Shown: in pieces, positions 18,686 through 25,975 of the stretch
How positions within the stretch are numbered: position 1 is the first letter of the stretch
Layout of the letters: each line of letters begins with the position of its first letter
Source of the DNA: a virus
Virus record (IMG/VR): IMGVR_UViG_3300042882_001042
Location: 1-35,535 of that record
Direction: 5' to 3' (one strand)
DNA length: 35,535 nt
Program-made: the position numbers and the translations under genes
Notes under the pieces: model-generated
Databases searched by the model: none
What the model saw: only the letters and a program-made list of their open reading frames with translations
What the model was told of the DNA's origin: nothing

Positions 18686-18716
18686 AAACCCCGCCCAATA
18701 GGTGGGGTTTTATTTT
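18686..18716. terminator. bidirectional terminator
   Basis: AAACCCCGCC (18686-18695) pairs with GGTGGGGTTT (18701-18710), one G-T pair, then TATTTTT. It also covers the stop codon of the convergent sulfotransferase gene. Confidence 0.9.
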
Positions 18717-19387
18717 TCATATCCAAAAATATCGAAATCTTCTGAAAATAAATTTTGAATGATTAATTTATTTTGAGGTGTTTTGTGAGTTTCATAATTA
18801 ACCTTAATAGGGTTAGGATTAATTTGATATAAGGGGGACAAGGGCAAGTTGATTAAATCACTTAACGGTTTGATGTCTTTACTTAAATCCTCTAACTTAA
18901 AATGATAAAAATCACAATCTACATTTTTCCAACTACTTTGAGTGTAGTAAAATCGAATCCCTCCCCATGATTTTTTATTTTCAATAACATAGTTGATGTG
19001 ATGAGATGAATCACAATAAAAATCATCAATAAAATTTTCAGAATTTTTTGTTGAGTTTAAATGAAGTAAAAATTGGTCAAATGTGTATCCACTAATTGAA
19101 GCACTCGATTCAAAGTCAGGACGATTAAAAATTCTAATTTGATGGTAATATCCGGATATCATTCTATCATAAGGATTTCTAGTTACTTGTATAACTTTAT
19201 ATCCGTCAAGAGACTCAATATCATAGGCAACCATAATTTCATCTAATTTTAAATGAAGTTTTGGTGTGAGATATGTGTCATTTTGAGTGTCTTCAATAAA
19301 CCCATTATCATTTAAACTAACACGTAAGGAGTTAGAGGCGGTTTTTGGGGGATATAAAAATATTATTTTTTGTGTTTTAGATACCAT
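18710..19387 (-). CDS. sulfotransferase family protein (225 aa)
   Basis: PAPS-dependent sulfotransferase fold. The 5'-phosphosulfate loop is LYPPKTASNSLR (about residues 11-22) and the 3'-phosphate motif is RNPYDRMISGYYH (70-82), both well kept. The C-terminus DFDIFGYEK resembles the usual FGY end of Sulfotransfer_2 enzymes. No signal peptide or membrane anchor, so it acts in the cytosol. The ATG at 19387 gives MVSKTQKIIFLYPPK; a longer frame to 19423 is less likely because it lies inside the upstream gene. It overlaps the hydroxylase gene by 11 bases. The acceptor (protein, glycan or lipid) is unknown. Confidence 0.87.
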   Translation of the reverse strand: MVSKTQKIIFLYPPKTASNSLRVSLNDNGFIEDTQNDTYLTPKLHLKLDEIMVAYDIESLDGYKVIQVTRNPYDRMISGYYHQIRIFNRPDFESSASISGYTFDQFLLHLNSTKNSENFIDDFYCDSSHHINYVIENKKSWGGIRFYYTQSSWKNVDCDFYHFKLEDLSKDIKPLSDLINLPLSPLYQINPNPIKVNYETHKTPQNKLIIQNLFSEDFDIFGYEK

Positions 19388-19946
19388 ATGATTCAAATAA
19401 AGATTCTTCAATCCAATCAACAATTAAATGTATTCTATCGGTGTTTCCAAAATTATCAACGGAGTGTTTTTGTTTGTCGTTGTTAATTTCCCATAGTTCA
19501 CCTAATCTTAGATTTCTTTTATCATCACCTACAGTAAAAAAACAATCTTCATTTGTTTGAATTGGTATGTGAATTCTTCGACAAATAACTAAACTAAACC
19601 CTACAATATCAACATGAGGTCTAATGGATTCTCCCGCAGTTAACTTAACTAATATTGCTCTCATTATTCTACCATTTTCTCCGGTGTTGAGTTTAATAAT
19701 GTCTTCAATTTTGGTAATCTCTTCTTTGAATAAAGGATAATGAGTGGTTGGGATTATTTTTAAGTGATTAAAATTAAATGACTTATCAAAAATTATTGGG
19801 ATTGTTTTTGTGTGGATATGTTCAGTCCCATACCTTTTTTGTCTATCGGTAAATTCATCCCAATCCAAATTATTGTCGTTGATTATTTTTAAAATATTCT
19901 CGACATTGTAATCTCCGTGATTAATAAATGTTTCAGTTGCGTCCAT
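19377..19946 (-). CDS. aspartyl/asparaginyl beta-hydroxylase-like 2OG-Fe(II) oxygenase (189 aa)
   Basis: Cupin-fold oxygenase with the family signature: SIRPHVDIVGFSLV (H111, D113 iron ligands), RRIHIPIQTNEDCFFTVG, GELWEINNDKQKHSVDN (H161, third iron ligand) and NTDRIHLIVDW (R171, 2-oxoglutarate binding). It probably hydroxylates an Asp, Asn or related side chain using 2-oxoglutarate and oxygen. The ATG at 19946 is chosen because the longer frame would overlap the divergent gene and its promoter box. The downstream sulfotransferase start overlaps its stop, so the two are co-translated. Confidence 0.9.
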   Translation of the reverse strand: MDATETFINHGDYNVENILKIINDNNLDWDEFTDRQKRYGTEHIHTKTIPIIFDKSFNFNHLKIIPTTHYPLFKEEITKIEDIIKLNTGENGRIMRAILVKLTAGESIRPHVDIVGFSLVICRRIHIPIQTNEDCFFTVGDDKRNLRLGELWEINNDKQKHSVDNFGNTDRIHLIVDWIEESLFESYGI

Positions 19947-19951
19947 AGTTA

Positions 19952-19959
19952 TATTTATA
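19952..19959. promoter_or_regulatory. shared late-type box between divergent genes
   Basis: TATTTATA, 3 bases before the ATG at 19963 on the plus strand. Read on the minus strand it is TATAAATA, the T4 late consensus, 5 bases before the ATG at 19946. One box may serve both genes in a 16-base gap. Confidence 0.6.
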
Positions 19960-19962
19960 AGT

Positions 19963-20295
19963 ATGAGACCATTTGAAAATTTTTTAGTTAGCAGTGTTGG
20001 GTTACAACGCATAATTGAAATATACCTTAAGATAAGACAATATTTCCAATCAGAAGGGTGGAGTGAAAAGGATTTAGAAAATCCACCATATTACTCGGCC
20101 CAATTAATGACCCTTCATGAAAAATTTGGTGGTGAAATAAGAGATTTACTTCAACAGATGAAGGACTTAGGTTTTGAGGTAGAAAAAGAGGATTTTAATG
20201 AATACTTAAAACCTATTTTACAAAACATAAACGAACTAACACCACTAAGCGATGGGGATTACGAGAGAGGAAATCAAGGGGACGAAGATTATTAA
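19963..20295 (+). CDS. hypothetical protein (110 aa)
   Basis: Helical, charged protein (MRPFENFLVSSVGLQRIIEI, EGWSEKDLENPPYYSAQLM, EIRDLLQQMKDLGFEVEKED) ending in an acidic tail (SDGDYERGNQGDEDY). No membrane segment or motif. A late box lies three bases before the ATG. It overlaps the KTSC gene by 44 bases, an unusually long overlap for this window, so the acidic tail is encoded by DNA that also encodes the start of KTSC. Confidence 0.65.
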   Translation: MRPFENFLVSSVGLQRIIEIYLKIRQYFQSEGWSEKDLENPPYYSAQLMTLHEKFGGEIRDLLQQMKDLGFEVEKEDFNEYLKPILQNINELTPLSDGDYERGNQGDEDY

Positions 20296-20494
20296 TGAAA
20301 TAAAATCGTCAAACATTAAACGAACAGAATACGATACTGAAACAAAAAAACTTGTTGTTGAATTTAATAATGGATTCAAGTATGAGTATGATGAAGTTCC
20401 ACACCAAACCTACACAAAATTCAGAGCGGCAGAGTCTCAAGGAAAATATTTTGTAACTGACATATCAAAAGCCTACAAGTATAAGAAACTGTAG
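20252..20494 (+). CDS. KTSC-domain protein (80 aa)
   Basis: Small protein matching the KTSC domain: SSNIKRTEYDTETKKLVVEF, then NNGFKYEYDEVPHQTYTKF, then the conserved RAAESQGKYFVTDISKAY. The domain is named after the lysine tRNA synthetase C-terminal region-like families in which it is found and is common in phages; its role is unclear, with nucleic-acid binding suggested. Its 5' end overlaps the preceding gene by 44 bases in another frame. Confidence 0.82.
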   Translation: MGITREEIKGTKIINEIKSSNIKRTEYDTETKKLVVEFNNGFKYEYDEVPHQTYTKFRAAESQGKYFVTDISKAYKYKKL

Positions 20495-20502
20495 TATTTA
20501 TA
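20495..20502 (+). promoter_or_regulatory. late-type box TATTTATA
   Basis: Directly after the KTSC stop and exactly 3 bases before the ATG at 20506. Confidence 0.65.
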
Positions 20503-20505
20503 ATA

Positions 20506-21237
20506 ATGAGTAAATTACAACAAATACTTAATAGTTTCACTATTAAAGAAACACTTAACCCAAAAGTATGGGAAAATCCTACTGACCCTAAAAAGTCAAC
20601 TATGATTCCTAAAGTTAGAAAAGCTCTTGAGCGTATTGCTGAGGAATTTGTCAACTATTTGGGTGATGATGTATTTGTTGAAGATGTTGTCCTAACCGGT
20701 TCTCTTTCAAATTTTAATTGGTCAGAATTTTCTGATTTTGATTTACACATTATTGTTGACATGGACGAATACGGAGACGAGGATGAATTATACAAAGAGC
20801 TTTTTAATTTAAAAAAACAACTTTTTAACGACAAACATAATATTAAAATTTTTGGGTATGATGTTGAATTATATGCTCAAGATGCTGAAGAGCCACATAT
20901 TAGTTCGGGAGTTTATTCTGTGATGAATAACAAATGGATTAATGTTCCAAAGAAAATGAATTTAGAAATAGATAAAAAAGTTCTTGAGGATAAAATACAA
21001 AATTGGGTTGAAAAAATTGATACTGCCGTTGAAAATGGAGATGTCAAAGTTCTTGAATCACTTAAAGACAAATTAAAAAAATATCGTCAATCCGGATTGG
21101 ATGGTGATGGGGAATTATCCTATGAAAATTTAGTGTTTAAATATTTGAGAAGGTCCGAACATATTGAAAAATTATTTGATTCAATCAATAAAGGTACAGA
21201 CAAAGAACTCTCCGTTGAAAGAAAAATGGAGGATTAG
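20506..21237 (+). CDS. DNA polymerase beta-type nucleotidyltransferase (243 aa)
   Basis: The active-site motif of the Pol-beta NTase superfamily lies at about residues 63-84: LTGSLSNFNWSEFSDFDLHI, with the GS helix start and metal-binding D77 and D79. A third acidic strand, DVELYAQD, follows about 40 residues later, as expected. The C-terminal 80 residues are helical (EDKIQNWVEKIDTAVENGDV, YLRRSEHIEKLFDSI). Such phage NTases may add a nucleotide to RNA, protein or a small molecule; the substrate is unknown. Late box upstream. Confidence 0.8.
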   Translation: MSKLQQILNSFTIKETLNPKVWENPTDPKKSTMIPKVRKALERIAEEFVNYLGDDVFVEDVVLTGSLSNFNWSEFSDFDLHIIVDMDEYGDEDELYKELFNLKKQLFNDKHNIKIFGYDVELYAQDAEEPHISSGVYSVMNNKWINVPKKMNLEIDKKVLEDKIQNWVEKIDTAVENGDVKVLESLKDKLKKYRQSGLDGDGELSYENLVFKYLRRSEHIEKLFDSINKGTDKELSVERKMED

Positions 21238-21270
21238 TTGGTAAAATTTCAATAATTGTTAATAATCGTA

Positions 21271-21278
21271 TATTTATA
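21271..21278 (+). promoter_or_regulatory. late-type box TATTTATA
   Basis: 14 bases before the ATG at 21293. Confidence 0.6.
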
Positions 21279-21292
21279 AATAAAAAAATTTA

Positions 21293-22138
21293 ATGGCTTT
21301 AGTTACATATCTTATAGGTGCTTGTTCGGGCGGTCCCGCAATATTAGTTGATTTTAATAGTTCATCACTACCTGCGGTAAACGGAAACTATTATTTAACA
21401 TTCAACGGAGCGACTGACGATGGTTGTTACGATATTATTGATAATGCTGAGCCATCTACAGGTGTCGATACTGTGACAACTATATCTACGGATTACGGTG
21501 ATTGTGGGGCTTGTTTATCCGCAAATCCAACACCAACTCCAACACCTACTTTAACTCAAACACCAACAAATACTGCGACAAATACACCGACACCTTCAGT
21601 GACGGCAACAAATACGCCTACTGTTACTAGAACTCCAACAAATACACCAACTGTAACTACAACAAACACTCCAACAGTAACTACAACAAATACTTCAACT
21701 CCAACAAATACACCAACTGTAACTACAACAGTAACTACAACAAATACTTCAACTCCAACAAATACACCAACACCATCGGTAACTACGACAAAAACTAGTA
21801 CTCCGACAGTAACACCAACAAATACTTCAACTCCAAGAAATACACCGTCAGTAACTGCAACAAACACTCCAACAGTTACTAAGACACCAACAAATACGCC
21901 AACACCAACAAGTACACCAACACCGTCACCAAGTCCATATCCATTATCAGGTTATAGTGTGGATAATCAATACGCATACACAGTTGAAATATTAGGTAAT
22001 TTTAGTGGTGGGTCAATTACTATAGGAGGACCAGCAAATGGAGTTGCACCACACCCTATATTCACTGATGCAAATGGAGTACCATTCGCTCAGTTAAACG
22101 CAATTACGTTAGGTGGAGTTAACGGATTAAATAATTAA
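21293..22138 (+). CDS. Thr/Pro-repeat virion-type protein (281 aa)
   Basis: Three parts. The N-terminal domain (1-78) is a Cys-containing beta-type module ([39 protein letters not shown]). Residues about 79-218 are a low-complexity Thr/Pro/Asn/Ser linker built from TPTNTPT and TVTTTNT units. The C-terminal domain (220-281) is Gly-rich and beta-like ([18 protein letters not shown]). No signal peptide. The layout fits an extended surface spacer on the virion, such as a capsid decoration or fibre. It starts the plus-strand run leading to head genes. Confidence 0.75.
   Translation: MALVTYLIGACSGGPAILVDFNSSSLPAVNGNYYLTFNGATDDGCYDIIDNAEPSTGVDTVTTISTDYGDCGACLSANPTPTPTPTLTQTPTNTATNTPTPSVTATNTPTVTRTPTNTPTVTTTNTPTVTTTNTSTPTNTPTVTTTVTTTNTSTPTNTPTPSVTTTKTSTPTVTPTNTSTPRNTPSVTATNTPTVTKTPTNTPTPTSTPTPSPSPYPLSGYSVDNQYAYTVEILGNFSGGSITIGGPANGVAPHPIFTDANGVPFAQLNAITLGGVNGLNN
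21530..21945 (+). repeat. degenerate tandem repeat coding TPTNTPT units
   Basis: About 415 bases of imperfect repeats of the type ACNCCAACAAATACNCC and GTAACTACAACA. The units vary and have no spacers, so this is coding repeat, not CRISPR. Such tracts change length by slippage or recombination. Confidence 0.85.
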
Positions 22139-22159
22139 AAACAAACAAATTAATATACA

Positions 22160-23491
22160 ATGGGAAATTTAAAACCAATTGGTAGTGAAAAGCTAACAGG
22201 GGACCAAAAATTAAAAAGAATTATGGAGATTGCTCGTTTTAACGAGGTAATTCCTAATCGTATAAACGAAACTGCGAAATCAGAATATTCTATTGGTCTT
22301 GCGGATGGTAATAAATATGAAATTGTTAAAGAGAGACAAGGTTATATCATTAAGAAAACTATCTCAGAATCTGAAACAGATTATATTGAGCCAATGAAAA
22401 ATAGAAAATACTATTCTTCGTATTCACAAGCATTCAAAAGATTAAACTTAGTTGCTGGTGAGTTAAATAGACTTAACGAGAATGAAGAAGGTTTGTCTCT
22501 ATATGGTGAACAAAAAAAATTCACATTAAAAACACCAAAACCAAAAATGGATATGCCGGTACCTGATGAAGTTCCTTCTGCACCACCAGCGGTTCCATCT
22601 CCGGAATTACCACCATCACCAATGGATATGGGTATGGAAGACACAGGTATGGAAGATACAGGTATGGATGACACAGGTATGGATGATATGGGTATGGATA
22701 CTGAAGTTGATGTTGATACTGAAGTTGATGTAGAGGATGAAGGAGGTTCTAACGAACAAGTAACTTTCAAAACAATTCAAAAGTTAACAGGTAAATTAAC
22801 TCAAAAAATTAGAACATTAGATTCTGAAGAAGGAATGACTTCTGAGAATATGAAATACGTTATCAATATGGTGTTGTCATCATTTGATTTGAATGAATTA
22901 ACTGAAGAAGATAGAGAAGATATTTTATCTAAATTTGAAGATGAAACTGAAGATTTAGGTGGAGACGATATGGATGGTGAAGACTTAACTGACGATACTG
23001 AAGTTGAAGATATTCAAGCTGACATGGACATCCCAATGGAAGGTGATATGGAAGAAGGATATGAATATGATGATGTTGACGAAGTTAATCCTGATGATAT
23101 TTTTGATGACGAAGAATTTGAAAAACATCGTAGACATTCAAAATTTAAGAGAAGACATTCTGACTTAGGAAATGGTGCTATCTTTGATAGTATTTTTGGA
23201 GAGTCTAAAGTAGATAAAGTATTATCAAAATACTTTGAAGTTTCTAAGAAAGAAATTGTTGAAAGTAGACAAAAAACCGCGGAGAAAAAAACAAGAACAA
23301 TTACGGAAGTTAGAAGAAAAATGAAATCAGTTGTTAAATTAACTGAAACTATCGAACAAGAATTAGCTTCTCAAAAATTTTTAGAAGAAAACTCAGGAGC
23401 AAAAATTGTTGGAAAAACTAACAAAAATAACTTAGTTTTTGAAAACAAAGGAAAAGAAATTAAAATCACACCTGAAGGATTATTAGTATGA
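22160..23491 (+). CDS. acidic structural/assembly protein with Met-Asp repeats (443 aa)
   Basis: The N-terminal 110 residues form a basic, alpha/beta region (GLADGNKYEIVKERQGYIIK). A Pro-rich stretch (PDEVPSAPPAVPSPELPP) leads to repeats MGMEDTGMEDTGMDDTGMDD at about 155-175 and a long acidic region. A His/Arg-rich KHRRHSKFKRRHS segment precedes a C-terminal helical domain with a coiled-coil tendency (TEVRRKMKSVVKLTETIEQE). Acid-rich, modular and upstream of terL, it is probably an internal head or assembly protein. No homologue named. Confidence 0.7.
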   Translation: MGNLKPIGSEKLTGDQKLKRIMEIARFNEVIPNRINETAKSEYSIGLADGNKYEIVKERQGYIIKKTISESETDYIEPMKNRKYYSSYSQAFKRLNLVAGELNRLNENEEGLSLYGEQKKFTLKTPKPKMDMPVPDEVPSAPPAVPSPELPPSPMDMGMEDTGMEDTGMDDTGMDDMGMDTEVDVDTEVDVEDEGGSNEQVTFKTIQKLTGKLTQKIRTLDSEEGMTSENMKYVINMVLSSFDLNELTEEDREDILSKFEDETEDLGGDDMDGEDLTDDTEVEDIQADMDIPMEGDMEEGYEYDDVDEVNPDDIFDDEEFEKHRRHSKFKRRHSDLGNGAIFDSIFGESKVDKVLSKYFEVSKKEIVESRQKTAEKKTRTITEVRRKMKSVVKLTETIEQELASQKFLEENSGAKIVGKTNKNNLVFENKGKEIKITPEGLLV

Positions 23492-23883
23492 GTTATTTGA
23501 TTTACGTAAACGGTTTAGGTCCTAACTATAAGGGTGATAACCTTTACGAATTCATATTCTCCGATAGTTTGGATGTGTGGGGTGAAGCGTGGGATAATCG
23601 TCCGTCTAACGGATACCCTCAACCACCTGATTTAAAATATATTAAAAAAGTAGGAGTTTTGAGAGATACTGATGTAAAATTGGAATTGATTCAAAACTCC
23701 GATTTTTTTTCAGTAATGGACGCAATGGACGACATAATTGCGTTAGCATGGGAAACAGAAGATGAAACTAACCAAAAAAGAATGGTTTTTAGATTTGGAG
23801 TTTCGGAACAAGAAATAAAAGACAAACTCTATGAAAGAGATTTGGTATTAGAATTTGAAAAGAAAGTAGTCTATGAAAGTTAA
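23488..23883 (+). CDS. hypothetical structural-cluster protein (131 aa)
   Basis: It starts with a 4-base ATGA overlap with the previous stop and overlaps the next gene by 11 bases, so it is co-translated. Mixed alpha/beta, acidic and aromatic (MSYLIYVNGLGPNYKGDNLY, LDVWGEAWDNRPSNGYPQPP), ending in a charged helix (EQEIKDKLYERDLVLEFEKK). The WGEAWD...YPQPP region looks like a compact beta fold. No membrane segment and no recognised family. Context suggests a virion or assembly role. Confidence 0.7.
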   Translation: MSYLIYVNGLGPNYKGDNLYEFIFSDSLDVWGEAWDNRPSNGYPQPPDLKYIKKVGVLRDTDVKLELIQNSDFFSVMDAMDDIIALAWETEDETNQKRMVFRFGVSEQEIKDKLYERDLVLEFEKKVVYES

Positions 23884-24661
23884 TATAAAAGCATTAGAAC
23901 TTATCGAAAAGGGGTTATCCTCTAAAACTGTTGGGAAATTAACAGAATCTCAAATCAATGTTTTACACAGTAAACTTGTTAATGAACAAGTTACTGAGGT
24001 ACCCGGTAAAAAAACATATAAAGTAGGGCCGGCAGGTGGTAAGGTAGGTAATTTGAATATTACACAAGACCCGAGCACTAAAGAAGTTATGGTTACTGCA
24101 ACCGAATCTGAAATCTCTGAAGATGATGATTTTGATTTAGATGCTGACCAAGCATATACAGGACAACAAGGTTCTCATGACGAATATCAAGCATCTGATG
24201 ATGGTATGGATGATGATACATCTCCTGAAAATCATGACAGCAAAATGATTGGTATGTCTGAAGAAAAAAAAGACAAACCAAACCCATGGGCTATTTGTCA
24301 CTCACAAGTTGGTCCTAAAAAATCAAGAAAATGGGAAAGATGCGTAAAAGCGGTAAAAAAACAGTTGGGTGAAGGAAAAAATGTTGTATCTTTGTTTCTT
24401 GAAAACGAAATTATGAGAATAGTAGAAAGAAATTTACCTCCAAGAATCACCAAAGGTGAACTTGTAAAGTATTTGACAGAGGCAGATACTGAGACCGCAC
24501 CAACAAGAACAAAACCAACAACTAAGCCTGGTACAAGACCAAGTCATCCGGGTAAGAATCCAAATCCGGGTGTTAATCCAGCACCAAAGGCGAATAGACC
24601 ATCACCTGAGGAGGCTAAAGACAAAATTATGGATGTAATCATGCAAATCTTAGAAAAATAA
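23873..24661 (+). CDS. hypothetical structural-cluster protein (262 aa)
   Basis: Modular protein. The N-terminus is MKVNIKALELIEKGLSSKTV followed by GKLTESQINVLHSKL. Then a Gly/beta segment (KKTYKVGPAGGKVGNLNITQ), an acidic linker (SEDDDFDLDADQAYTGQQGS) and a conserved-looking NPWAICHSQVGPKKSRKWER motif (about 138-157). Last come a helical part and a Pro/Lys-rich tail (TRTKPTTKPGTRPSHPGKNP) ending in a helix. It overlaps its upstream neighbour by 11 bases. Probably an internal head or core protein; function unknown. Confidence 0.7.
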   Translation: MKVNIKALELIEKGLSSKTVGKLTESQINVLHSKLVNEQVTEVPGKKTYKVGPAGGKVGNLNITQDPSTKEVMVTATESEISEDDDFDLDADQAYTGQQGSHDEYQASDDGMDDDTSPENHDSKMIGMSEEKKDKPNPWAICHSQVGPKKSRKWERCVKAVKKQLGEGKNVVSLFLENEIMRIVERNLPPRITKGELVKYLTEADTETAPTRTKPTTKPGTRPSHPGKNPNPGVNPAPKANRPSPEEAKDKIMDVIMQILEK

Positions 24662-24663
24662 TA

Positions 24664-25962
24664 ATGGCAAAGAAAATTAAAGAACAATTAGATTACGGGG
24701 ATAGACCTGAAAGAATGGACCCAAATTTGGAAAGAAAGCTTGCAAGTCCTGAAGGTTTATATGCACAGAATCCTGCGATGAAAAAGAAAGAGGGTGACGT
24801 TCAAAGATTAGTTAGTAATCGATTTCAAAAAGTTGCGGAAAAATTAAGTGATGTTACAGGTATCCAAAATTTAAGTTCTCAACAAACTCAAGGTATGATA
24901 TACCAAGAGATGATGAGAAAATTACCTAACATCATGAGAATTGAGGCGGCTCACAGAGATGAACTTGAAGAATTGGCAATTGAGGCCGCGTTGGAGGAAT
25001 CTGAAGTACCTGTTGATTGGTATAAAATTGAGGCTTATTTAAATAGAGAACCGATTGATACGTCTAACTTTAGAATGAAACCTGAAGAAGAGGATAATGA
25101 AGAGGAAAAAGATGAGGAAGAAGAAATGGAAATTCCATCTTTTGAAATTGAGGATTTAACTAAAGACGAAATTTTTGAATTAGAAAAACATAAGAGAAAT
25201 ATTATCAACGCTATTATTCAAGGTGCTGCGAAAAAAGGACATTATATTTTTCAAAAACCAGATATTAAAGCAAGACTTGATGAAATTGACCCATCTCTCT
25301 ATAGAGATTATTTAGGTATTATGGCAATCAATGATTTCTTATATTTCAGTATGGAACAAATGATTGAAATGATGAGTCAAACAGGTCAAGGAATTGCGGG
25401 AAAAGTTGAGTTAGATAATAATGATGAAGAGGGTGAAGAAGGTGAAGAAGGTGAAGAAACTCCGGATACAGTAATTAAAGCCTTTGGTCTAATATTTCCA
25501 ATCTTATGTCATGAAATAATCAAAGGATTAGAAGAAGCTAAAGGTAGACACGGATTACCTAAAGACCCTGAAATGGCTCAACGAGTTATGGGACAAACTG
25601 ATACATTAAGTAATGAACCAATGCAGTTGAGAATAGGCCCGGAAATCGTGGAAAGAATAAGGTTTGCATTACCTGATAAAATGTACGAACCTGAAAACAA
25701 AGGTTTGATAAACTGGTTTCATACTTTGTTATACCAAATTGAAGCCCAAGAGTTTTTAGAAATTATCGGAAACGCAATCTCTGAAGATTCTTCAAAAGTG
25801 GCGAAAGCGACCTCAAAATTTGATGAAATTATGAGAGAGGCAATCAAAATGAAAGAAGAGTTTGAAGATTACAAAGAAGAAGAAGGGATTGATTCTGATG
25901 AAGACGAAGATGACGGATTAGATGATTTCTTGGGTAGTTTAGGTATATCGAGACCTAAATAA
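24664..25962 (+). CDS. acidic structural-cluster protein preceding terminase (432 aa)
   Basis: Large, mostly helical protein with several acidic low-complexity runs (PEEEDNEEEKDEEEEMEIPS, NNDEEGEEGEEGEE) and an acidic C-terminus (EEEGIDSDEDEDDGLDDFLG). Between them are helical domains (IMAINDFLYFSMEQMIEMMS, NKGLINWFHTLLYQIEAQEF). It follows the previous stop after 2 bases and is followed by terL after 13. Its place is where a small terminase subunit or neck protein might lie, but neither is recognisable. No nuclease or ATPase motif seen. Confidence 0.7.
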   Translation: MAKKIKEQLDYGDRPERMDPNLERKLASPEGLYAQNPAMKKKEGDVQRLVSNRFQKVAEKLSDVTGIQNLSSQQTQGMIYQEMMRKLPNIMRIEAAHRDELEELAIEAALEESEVPVDWYKIEAYLNREPIDTSNFRMKPEEEDNEEEKDEEEEMEIPSFEIEDLTKDEIFELEKHKRNIINAIIQGAAKKGHYIFQKPDIKARLDEIDPSLYRDYLGIMAINDFLYFSMEQMIEMMSQTGQGIAGKVELDNNDEEGEEGEEGEETPDTVIKAFGLIFPILCHEIIKGLEEAKGRHGLPKDPEMAQRVMGQTDTLSNEPMQLRIGPEIVERIRFALPDKMYEPENKGLINWFHTLLYQIEAQEFLEIIGNAISEDSSKVAKATSKFDEIMREAIKMKEEFEDYKEEEGIDSDEDEDDGLDDFLGSLGISRPK

Positions 25963-25975
25963 CCAAAAATTACTT

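Noticed and set aside
21556-21867. Val-rich 103-codon minus-strand frame
   Set aside because: Antisense of the Thr/Pro repeat.
21530-21945. CRISPR-like repeat array
   Set aside because: Repeats are short, degenerate, in frame and without unique spacers; they encode a Thr/Pro linker.
24664-25962. Small terminase subunit
   Set aside because: Position would fit, but the protein is far larger than T4 gp16 and shows no matching motif.
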